From assembly GCA_900553155.1 (NCBI GenBank), contig USCM01000151.1, positions 1 through 5,104 of the forward strand: DNA of 5,104 nucleotides, read 5' to 3'. Made by a program: the position numbers and the translations under genes. The notes beneath the pieces were generated by a model. The model made no database searches. It was not told the origin of the DNA and was given only the letters and a program-made list of their open reading frames with translations. This document shows, piece by piece, positions 1 through 5,104 of this stretch; within the stretch, counting starts at the first letter, position 1; every line of letters starts with the position of its first letter. Source of the stretch: an uncultured Prevotella sp. (lineage in GTDB: Bacteria; Bacteroidota; Bacteroidia; Bacteroidales; Bacteroidaceae).

Positions 1-3000
1 CTCTTGTTTGAAGAGAAGGCTGTAGAAGTTGTGGTGTACGAGAAGAGACTCTCGTCGAACGACGGAACAACCTCATTGTGTACCGAGGCTATCTTTCCAC
101 TCTCCACCTTAACGTTGTTCTTGACATACTCCTTGCCCTCTGCAAGACCTATCTCGTCGAATGAAGACAGACGCAGGATAGAGTTCATCAGCTCCGACTG
201 ACCCATAGTTACAACTATATAGTCGCCATCGTCTACATCGGCGAAGTTTGCCTTAGCCTCTGTGTACGCCATCTTCTTAAGCAACTCGCCCTTGGCAGAG
301 TAAAGCATAGCCACGACAGCGGGGTTGTCGGTCGTGCCGAACGAGGCTGCTATGCAACCCTTGCTCATTACGTCGAATGTTGCCTCGGCACGACGGTTGT
401 CGCCCACGGTAACGACGCGCTCTATCGGGCTGAACGCATTGGTCTTTGATACGGCTGTTAGACGCAGCTGGTCGCCGGGGTTGACGTTCTCGTCGAGCAC
501 AGAGATTGTAGGATACTGCACCGACAATTCCTTCTGCTGGCGGTCCTGTGTAATGTTGTACACGCTTACAGCCACATTGCGATAGTCGGAGTAGCTGGTC
601 TGCTTGACATCCGAACCGGCAGCCTGATATGTGAATCCGTAGGTTACACGTGCTCCCACAATCGACTTCATCATGGTCTTGCCCATATCGTGTATGGTCT
701 CGTCGTCGGCAAAGGCGCCTATAGTGTCGAGCTTGTTGACACACTCGTTGGCTGCAATAACCAGTCGGGTCTCGGGTGCGGCTATTACCGACATTGTCCA
801 TTCGCCTTGACGGTCGGTCTTGGCGGTATACGTCTTCTGGAACTTGCCGTTCAATGTCTGCGTAGCCGATACCGACGCACCTGATATATACAGACCGTCG
901 CCGTCTACCACAACACCCTTGAGTGTAACGCTGCGCAGCGGCTCCAAGGTAACGGTGCAGACGTTCTGCTCGTTGCTTACGGTAAACTGCACGTCGGCAG
1001 GAGCCTTGTAGGCAATGCCGAGTTTCTCGCTTAGCGTTACACGGCAAACAAGCTGCTGACCTTCTGGAATCTCGCCAAGCGATACCGCCTTGCGCAGATA
1101 CGTGGTTGTTCCGTCCTCAAGAGGCTTGAGCCACTCTACCTTTGTCTGTGCTGTAAAGTCCTCGCCGTCGGGCGAAACCACCTTAGCCTCTACATTATAA
1201 AGCTGCTTAAGCGTGTTGAAAGTCACCGCAAAGTCGTTGTCGGGGATAATGACGTTCTCTATACGTCCTATCTCCAAGCCCGCACGCGAGTACATATATA
1301 TATTATACTGCTCGTCCTTGCGCAATCCGTTGAAGGTGTACAGCTGTCGGTCGGTTATGACATAACGCTGGCGCACAGCCGAGTTGATATTGACCAACTC
1401 TATGGTGTTGTTCTTATAGCGTCCGTCGGTGCCATTGGCTGGCAGATTAACCTGCAGCGTATGGGCATCGTTGGTGATAGGCATAATGCTGAACTCCTTC
1501 CAATACTGGGCAGCCTTGTACAGCTCTACGGCCTCCTCTGGCACGTATATAGTGCAGTTGGCCTTATTGGTAAAGTTGCTGAATGTATTAGACGTACATG
1601 CCGGCGGCTCCATTGCATAGACGGTTATGGCTGTCAAGTTGGAGCAGCCGTCAAAGGCATAGCTGCCGATAGACTTAACGGTAGACGGCAGCAGCAAGTT
1701 GGACATTGCCATATTACTAAAGGCTGAGCCTGGCACTACGCCTGTACCACCCGTACGCGATAGGTCTATTGTAGACGCATTGGTGAGCTGGCTCAACGTA
1801 TAATAGTCGCTTGAGTTGATTAGGCCTTTCACAATAATGCTGTTCACATTACTATAATCGGTACCACCCACAACTGTATTGAGGGCATTAGACAGGTAGC
1901 CCTGTACAAAGTCGTCTATTATTACCTGGCCCGTCACGGCGTTGTAGTAGTTGGCGCCCGGATTGCCCGGCGACGATGGATTGAACACAAGCAGAGCCAC
2001 AAGATGCGCACCAGCATCGGTCATAATGCCGTTGAAGGTGGTAGACTTCTCGTCTTGTGCCACACCATTGAGTATCCAACCCTTAAACTTGTAGCCGCTC
2101 TTAGGAGTAACTCTTACATAGTAGCTCTTACCAAACTCTACCTCGGAAGCCGGCAGACTGAATGTAGCCGAACCTGCAGGCGAAGCAATGGCTGTAAGCG
2201 GGTGCTTCAACGCTGGCTGTTGAGGGTCCGAAGGGTTGGTTGGGTTGTATACAAAGTTGGCTGTAAGCACAACATCCGATGCCGGCATCGTGTAATTGAA
2301 GCTGCTTCTTGAGCTTACCGGCTCGCCGTCGCGTGTCCAACCAGTAAACACATAGCCTCTCTTTGCGCTTGCACTTACATACACTGAAGCATTGGCGGCA
2401 TAGCTGCCTGCACCACCTACGCTTGCCGCTCCTACAGGATTGACTACCACTGACAGCTTGTATGTAGTAACTGGCGCTGCCGGTGCCTCTGGATCGGATG
2501 GCGACGAGGGATCGTACACAACGTCTGCCACTACCTCTACATCCGATGCCGGCATTGTGAACTGTAAACCCTTATACGATGATATATCAACAATGGCATC
2601 GTTGAGCTTGACACTAAGCAGGCGGTAGCCCTCGTTGCACATAAAGCTCATCACCACTCCTTGGCCATCGGTGATATATGCTTCGCCGTTGGCATTGAAC
2701 GAGCCATACTCTGACGACGACGAGTAGTCGACAGAGTTAATACCACTCGCGTTGTTCGTCTTGAACTTAAGCAGGTGCTTGGCAACGTAGGTGTATTTGG
2801 CAGATGTCACAATACTAACCTCCTTGTCTCTCACGCACACTGCCTTAACCGTAACGTCGGCTCCCTCTGTTATAGTGATAGGGCCAGTGTATACGGTGCC
2901 TGTAGTAGCGGTAGGCTCACTGCCGTCAAGGGTGTAGCGTATCGTGGTAGCCGGGTCGTTGGCATCAGTAATGGTTAGGTCGAACGTCTTGTAGAACTCG

Positions 3001-3551
3001 CCCGATGTTCTTGCGAATACTGGAGCCTTTGGCTTTGGCTTAACATCGCCCTCAGCGCTGAGATATACCTTAATCGACTTGATGCGAAACTGGGTTTTAA
3101 CCACATCTACCACACTAAAGACGGCTGTACTTTCAGCGGTTAAGTTCTCCCACGTATATATATAGGTGGAAGCGTCGTAAGTAACGGTAGTGCCCTTAGG
3201 AACAACCAACGTCGTGTCGTTGCTGTACTTGTAAGAAGCCGTGAAAAACTCAATCTTCGTAACAATACTGCCCTTAGGCGCTGTCATCGTGATAGTGTTG
3301 CCGGCGTATGCTCTGATAGCACCACTATAATACTTCGGCGAATAAGTCTTATTGGTACCTATATCGAACGCAAACGATACGCCAGTAGCCTCATCGCTCA
3401 AGCTCGTAAATTCGGACGCATTGGGGGTATTCTGGTCTGGCGCCAGCTCTACCACCGTCTGAGCCGACAACGGGATGCCCGCCACCCATCCTGCTATAAG
3501 CAGGACGAGCAGCATGGCTGAGCGTTGTATGTTATTAAATATGTGTCTCAT
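1..3551 (-). CDS. Large secreted multi-module surface protein (InlB-like repeats, BspA-type LRR, carboxypeptidase-regulatory-like module), 3' end outside window
   Basis: The frame is open from ATG 3551-3549 to the window edge: 1183 codons plus two bases, no stop. A TAG at 3558-3560, in frame three codons upstream, makes this ATG the first possible start. A second Met at residue 13 would remove the basic part of the signal peptide. Modules in order by residue: signal peptide 1-30; N-terminal beta module about 53-165; chitobiase/hexosaminidase C-terminal-like module about 174-257; three divergent InlB-like repeats about 258-346, 363-434 and 449-524, followed by linkers YDPSSPSDP, YNPTNPSDP and FNPSSPGNP; a short BspA-type LRR with cap about 567-692; beta-rich stretch about 698-870; carboxypeptidase-regulatory-like module about 872-945; further beta-rich sequence to the edge. 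These families typically serve adhesion, ligand binding or spacing on the outer surface. No catalytic motif is seen. The ligand is unknown, and the C-terminal anchoring or sorting signal should lie beyond position 1. The reading frame is near certain; an adhesin-like role is inference. Confidence 0.93.
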   Translation of the reverse strand, partial: MRHIFNNIQRSAMLLVLLIAGWVAGIPLSAQTVVELAPDQNTPNASEFTSLSDEATGVSFAFDIGTNKTYSPKYYSGAIRAYAGNTITMTAPKGSIVTKIEFFTASYKYSNDTTLVVPKGTTVTYDASTYIYTWENLTAESTAVFSVVDVVKTQFRIKSIKVYLSAEGDVKPKPKAPVFARTSGEFYKTFDLTITDANDPATTIRYTLDGSEPTATTGTVYTGPITITEGADVTVKAVCVRDKEVSIVTSAKYTYVAKHLLKFKTNNASGINSVDYSSSSEYGSFNANGEAYITDGQGVVMSFMCNEGYRLLSVKLNDAIVDISSYKGLQFTMPASDVEVVADVVYDPSSPSDPEAPAAPVTTYKLSVVVNPVGAASVGGAGSYAANASVYVSASAKRGYVFTGWTRDGEPVSSRSSFNYTMPASDVVLTANFVYNPTNPSDPQQPALKHPLTAIASPAGSATFSLPASEVEFGKSYYVRVTPKSGYKFKGWILNGVAQDEKSTTFNGIMTDAGAHLVALLVFNPSSPGNPGANYYNAVTGQVIIDDFVQGYLSNALNTVVGGTDYSNVNSIIVKGLINSSDYYTLSQLTNASTIDLSRTGGTGVVPGSAFSNMAMSNLLLPSTVKSIGSYAFDGCSNLTAITVYAMEPPACTSNTFSNFTNKANCTIYVPEEAVELYKAAQYWKEFSIMPITNDAHTLQVNLPANGTDGRYKNNTIELVNINSAVRQRYVITDRQLYTFNGLRKDEQYNIYMYSRAGLEIGRIENVIIPDNDFAVTFNTLKQLYNVEAKVVSPDGEDFTAQTKVEWLKPLEDGTTTYLRKAVSLGEIPEGQQLVCRVTLSEKLGIAYKAPADVQFTVSNEQNVCTVTLEPLRSVTLKGVVVDGDGLYISGASVSATQTLNGKFQKTYTAKTDRQGEWTMSVIAAPETRLVIAANECVNKLDTIGAFADDETIHDMGKTMMKSIVGARVTYGFTYQAAGSDVKQTSYSDYRNVAVSVYNITQDRQQKELSVQYPTISVLDENVNPGDQLRLTAVSKTNAFSPIERVVTVGDNRRAEATFDVMSKGCIAASFGTTDNPAVVAMLYSAKGELLKKMAYTEAKANFADVDDGDYIVVTMGQSELMNSILRLSSFDEIGLAEGKEYVKNNVKVESGKIASVHNEVVPSFDESLFSYTTTSTAFSSNK
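717..938 (-). other. Carboxypeptidase-regulatory-like (transthyretin-fold) module
   Basis: Residues about 872-945: LRSVTLKGVVVDGDGLYISG, then ASVSATQT, KTYTAKTDRQGEWTMSVIA and RLVIAANE. The pattern 'L-x-G-x-V-x-D-x-x-G-x-x-I-x-G-A-x-V ... T-D-x-x-G-x-(W/F)' is that of a CarboxypepD_reg-like domain, a beta-sandwich without catalytic residues. The sequence either side (698-870 and 946-1183) is also beta-rich and probably forms more Ig or Cna-B-like modules, but I cannot name them. Confidence 0.75.
1476..1853 (-). repeat. Short BspA-type leucine-rich repeat region with C-terminal cap
   Basis: Residues about 567-692. The clear unit is LLLPSTVKSIGSYAFDGCSN followed by LTAITV (residues 619-644), the classic 'L-P-x-x-V-x-x-I-G-x-x-A-F-x-G-C-x-x-L' pattern. 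A weaker unit precedes it (TIDLSRTGGTG, VVPGSAFSNM). It is followed by the usual cap: AMEPPACTSNTF, TIYVPEEAVELYKAAQYWKE and FSIMPI. BspA proteins of Bacteroidota and Treponema use long arrays of this repeat for binding to host or bacterial partners. Here the array is only one or two units long. Confidence 0.85.
1980..2780 (-). repeat. Three tandem divergent InlB-type repeats with proline-rich linkers
   Basis: Unit 1 is at about 2514-2780, unit 2 at 2250-2465 and unit 3 at 1980-2207. Unit 2 is the canonical one: YKLSVVVNPVGAASVGGAGSY, then KRGYVFTGWTRDGEPV and FNYTMPASDVVLTANFVY. Unit 3 has LTAIASPAGSATF and SGYKFKGWILNG but a changed last strand. Unit 1 has NEGYRLLSVKLND without the usual Trp but keeps FTMPASDVEVVADVVY. 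Each unit is followed by a linker of the form (Y/F)-x-P-(S/T)-x-P-x-(D/N)-P. In known families these beta-grasp-like units act as stalks or binding modules on the cell surface. Confidence 0.85.
2272..2558. repeat. Pair of near-identical 20-base direct repeats, 267 bases apart, each with a palindromic core
   Basis: Positions 2272-2291 and 2539-2558 match at 19 of 20 bases (plus strand acatccgatgccggcatYgt). They code for the shared end motif (T-M-P-A-S-D-V) of InlB-like units 2 and 1. The core at 2277-2290 (cgatgccggcatcg) is a perfect 14-base palindrome; the other copy keeps 10 bases of it (2546-2555). The likely cause is shared ancestry of the repeat units. Confidence 0.7.
2781..3032 (-). 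other. Chitobiase/beta-hexosaminidase C-terminal-like module (CHB_HEX_C_1 type)
   Basis: Residues about 174-257 begin KPKAPVFARTSGEFYKTFDL and contain the diagnostic IRYTLDGSEPT, then GTVYTGPITIT and ADVTVKAVCV. The pattern 'I-x-Y-T-x-D-G-S-x-P-T ... Y-x-G-P-I-x-I' is typical of this Ig-like module, found in glycoside hydrolases and many surface proteins as a non-catalytic spacer or binding unit. A short basic, proline-containing linker (DVKPKPKAP) joins it to the preceding module. Confidence 0.85.
3057..3395 (-). other. N-terminal beta-sandwich module of the large surface protein
   Basis: Residues about 53-165 contain GVSFAFDIGTNKTYSPKYY, AIRAYAGNTITM, VTKIEFF, YTWEN and FRIKSIKVYL. This order (GTN...YY, a 'GNTITI'-like strand, 'I-x-KIEF', a W, then 'R-I-K-S-I-K-V') matches a module I know as frequent at the N-terminus of Bacteroidota secreted proteins. 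I cannot give it a family name with confidence. A binding role is a guess from its position just after the signal peptide. Confidence 0.55.
3462..3551 (-). other. Signal peptide (Sec, signal peptidase I type)
   Basis: Residues 1-30 have a basic n-region (R2, H3, R10), a hydrophobic core (MLLVLLIAGWVAGI, 13-26) and a likely cleavage site LSA|Q after Ala30. No lipobox cysteine is present, so this looks like a signal peptidase I substrate rather than a lipoprotein. It sends the protein through the inner membrane; the later outer-membrane step is not shown here. Confidence 0.88.
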
Positions 3552-3573
3552 AAAAAACTAATTCTAAAAGTTC
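3552..3573 (-). promoter_or_regulatory. 22-base intergenic gap and SD-less translation start
   Basis: On the minus strand the gap reads GAACTTTTAGAATTAG followed by six T, directly before ATG. It is AT-rich with no GGAGG-like ribosome binding site, as expected for Bacteroidota. There is no GC-rich stem that would make the T run an intrinsic terminator, and it is too short for a Bacteroidota -33/-7 promoter. The simplest reading is co-transcription of the two flanking genes. The T6 run is somewhat unlike the A-rich leaders that usually favour initiation in this phylum. Confidence 0.6.
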
Positions 3574-5104
3574 CTACTTTATCACAGTCTTATATGTCTT
3601 GTCGCCACAAACAACGACGTAGACACCAGTAGTAGCCTTTGCCTTGAAGTCGGCAAGACGTCCCTTGTACACTGTCATGCCCGAAGCATTGACAACGCTA
3701 ACCTCTGCGTCGGCGTCAATCTCTGCGTCGATAGCCGTAACGGCAGGAGCCTTGAAGCTAAGGACGAAGCGACCAGCTGTTGTGCCGGCTGCTGCCTCGA
3801 AGCGGTAGGCATCCTTGCCAAGGTCAACAGTGGCTCCGGTCTGTGTGTCGGTGAGCATAACGGTCCAGCCCTCTGCATACTTGCCCGAGAGTGTTATGGT
3901 GTACTCGCCGGCTGTTGCCACACGCATGGCGAGCTTGGCTGTACCCTCTGCCAATGGACGCTCGCAGATGTCGTACTTCACGTCGCCGTCAACGTATATC
4001 TCGGCACCCATTGGTGTAGATGCAAAGAACTTGGCTGCATCGCGGTCGAGGTCGTAGCCCATGGTTGCCTTCTCGTTCATGACGATACGAGCGCGGTTGT
4101 CGCTGCCGCAGCCCTCAAGTGTAAAGTTGAAGACGTTGCGCTCTGCGCCGTTGATGCTGCGTGCCGGTGCGTACTTCACACCAGGTTTGTTGGTGTTGTT
4201 GTAAGTAGCAGCCAACGCGTTGTTGTAGTGCATACGGCCCTCGGCGCCAAACACCATCTGCTCTACATCAATAGGGCGCTGTACGAAGAACGCCTCGTTA
4301 GGACGCAGGATGATGCCGTCGTCTACAGGCGAGTAGGCCTGGTAGCTGCTGCCCTTCCACAGAACTATAGGTGTATAGAAGTTGTCCTTAAGAGAGTGCA
4401 TGTCAAAGTAGCATGGGTATGGGTTGCCCACGAGGTTCCATGAGCGGTTGTGCGCAAACTCGGCTGGATACTCCTCAAGCGGCACGATGATGTCGGCAGA
4501 GGTAAACAGACGGTTCTTTGTAACGGTGTTGCGCGACGGGAATTCTACTACCGCGTCATAAGTATCGCCATTGGTTTTGGTGTTGTTGTTGGCAGCCTGG
4601 ATGATGTAGCCCTTGCCTGCAACAAGCACGCCGTCGGCAGGCACGTCCTCCCAGTTGCTTTCGTTTACCACGGTGGTACCGCCGTCTGTACTGCCTGTAC
4701 CCATGCCGTACATAGGCGCGTTGCTCTTACCGGTGTCTTCGGCCTTGGCAGCGGCACGCTTCTCGCTGTTATACTGGCGTATAACGAAGTCGGTGCCATT
4801 GCGTCCGTAGATGTCCTTCATCTGTACGTCGTACTGGAACGAGATGAAGTGCCATCTGTTCTTCTCCAACTTGGCGATACATACCACACTGTCGGCACGC
4901 ATATTCTCGGCATTGTTAAGCAATGTCGGGCGCATATCGTCGCTGTAATAGTTGCCGTTGTTTGAGCCTATATAAGCACTGCGGTCGTACAACACATTAT
5001 ATATCTTGAACACACCAGCCGATAGGGTTCCGTCGCCCGAAGCCGACAGCTGTCCTACAGTGCTGTAGCTGTTATAGCTGTTGTTTTTGGCATTGTAGCC
5101 AAGC
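3574..5104 (-). CDS. C-terminal 509 residues of a secreted/surface protein with a T9SS-like sorting tail; 5' end outside window
   Basis: The frame is open from the window edge to TAG at 3576-3574. A GTG at 5013-5011 is not the start, because 30 further sense codons precede it without a stop (beginning LGYNAKNNSYN). Fragment residues 83-93 read RWHFISFQYDV, resembling the 'W-x-F-I-S-x-P-F-D-V' motif of Bacteroidota secreted proteins. Then come GVLVAGKGYIIQ (158-169), WNLVGNPYPCYFDM (222-235) and ILRPNEAFFVQ (265-275), which together form a beta-rich module commonly found just before the sorting tail. Residues about 337-451 carry RARIVMNEKATMGYDLDRDA, an ERP motif and GEYTITLSG, another common C-terminal beta-sandwich. 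The last 50 residues (VSVVNASGMTVYKG ... GVYVVVCGDKTYKTVIK) resemble a shortened type A sorting domain. The N-terminal functional part is not visible, so the protein's activity cannot be stated. The gene precedes the other large surface protein by 22 bases and is probably in the same operon. Confidence 0.92.
   Translation of the reverse strand, partial: LGYNAKNNSYNSYSTVGQLSASGDGTLSAGVFKIYNVLYDRSAYIGSNNGNYYSDDMRPTLLNNAENMRADSVVCIAKLEKNRWHFISFQYDVQMKDIYGRNGTDFVIRQYNSEKRAAAKAEDTGKSNAPMYGMGTGSTDGGTTVVNESNWEDVPADGVLVAGKGYIIQAANNNTKTNGDTYDAVVEFPSRNTVTKNRLFTSADIIVPLEEYPAEFAHNRSWNLVGNPYPCYFDMHSLKDNFYTPIVLWKGSSYQAYSPVDDGIILRPNEAFFVQRPIDVEQMVFGAEGRMHYNNALAATYNNTNKPGVKYAPARSINGAERNVFNFTLEGCGSDNRARIVMNEKATMGYDLDRDAAKFFASTPMGAEIYVDGDVKYDICERPLAEGTAKLAMRVATAGEYTITLSGKYAEGWTVMLTDTQTGATVDLGKDAYRFEAAAGTTAGRFVLSFKAPAVTAIDAEIDADAEVSVVNASGMTVYKGRLADFKAKATTGVYVVVCGDKTYKTVIK
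3577..3729 (-). other. Short C-terminal sorting-domain-like tail of the upstream gene
   Basis: The last about 51 residues begin AEIDADAEVSVVNASGMTVY and end GVYVVVCGDKTYKTVIK. They follow the second half of the type IX secretion type A sorting domain ('V-Y-x-x-x-G-x-x-V-Y ... G-x-Y-x-V-x-x-x-x-x-x-x-K-x-x-x'). The usual opening 'Y-P-N-P' motif is absent. This form is common in Prevotella and Bacteroides proteins, so real T9SS cargo status depends on whether the host encodes the secretion system. Confidence 0.6.

Noticed and set aside
277..1047. A 256-codon minus-strand frame overlapping the large gene in another frame
   Set aside because: Its translation is rich in Arg, Cys and Gln with no recognisable domain, and it lies inside the true frame, which encodes the carboxypeptidase-regulatory-like module over the same bases.
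2277..2290. Perfect 14-base palindrome as a possible operator or recombination site
   Set aside because: It is internal to the coding sequence and encodes the conserved M-P-A-S-D motif; the related copy 267 bases away has lost part of the symmetry, so no selection for the palindrome is evident.
3155..3164. TA-repeat tract resembling a promoter element (also at 1294-1305)
   Set aside because: Both lie inside the large gene and simply encode Tyr/Ile-rich beta strands (TYIYT, YNIYMY).
3513..3515. Met13 as an alternative start of the large gene
   Set aside because: It would leave a hydrophobic stretch with no basic residues before it; Met1 gives a normal signal peptide with R2, H3 and R10.
3552..3573. 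Intrinsic terminator between the two genes, suggested by the T6 run
   Set aside because: No GC-rich inverted repeat precedes the T run.
4450..4965. A 171-codon plus-strand frame opposite the upstream gene
   Set aside because: It is antisense to conserved coding sequence (RWHFISF, GKGYIIQ), has no known motif and no ribosome or promoter signal; it is a by-product of codon use.
5011..5013. GTG as the start of the upstream gene
   Set aside because: The same frame continues without a stop to the window edge, and the protein's visible part is only the C-terminal region of a larger secreted protein with no signal peptide at this point.

Overview
The window lies inside a run of large secreted or surface proteins, all coded on the minus strand, and it looks like Bacteroidota (order Bacteroidales; Prevotella- or Bacteroides-like). 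The reasons are the protein modules themselves: BspA-type leucine-rich repeat, divergent InlB-type repeats, a chitobiase-C-terminal-like module, a carboxypeptidase-regulatory-like module, and a C-terminus with the 'WNLVGNPYP' and 'GVYVVVCGDKTYKTVIK' signatures of secreted Bacteroidota proteins. The one visible start also lacks a Shine-Dalgarno sequence, as is usual in that phylum. Genus cannot be settled from this sequence.

Layout, in transcription order (high to low coordinates): 5104-3574 is the last 509 codons of a surface or secreted protein whose start lies beyond the window. It ends in conserved beta-rich modules and a short C-terminal tail resembling a type IX secretion sorting domain. 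After a 22-base gap, a second gene starts at 3551 and stays open to the other edge of the window (1183 codons and no stop; its end lies beyond position 1). It has a signal peptide, then a chain of binding or spacer modules: an N-terminal beta-sandwich, a chitobiase-like module, three InlB-like repeats joined by proline-rich linkers, a short BspA-type LRR with its cap, and a series of Ig/transthyretin-like modules including a carboxypeptidase-regulatory-like one.

The two genes have the same strand and are separated by too little DNA for an obvious promoter or terminator, so they are probably co-transcribed. Both look like export-targeted, cell-surface or secreted proteins. The modules suggest adhesion or carbohydrate/protein binding, but no catalytic domain is visible and no ligand can be named. 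There are no RNA genes, insertion sequences or CRISPR arrays in the window, and about 99.5% of it is coding. No clearly new system is visible. The most interesting content is the mosaic architecture of the 1183+ residue protein.
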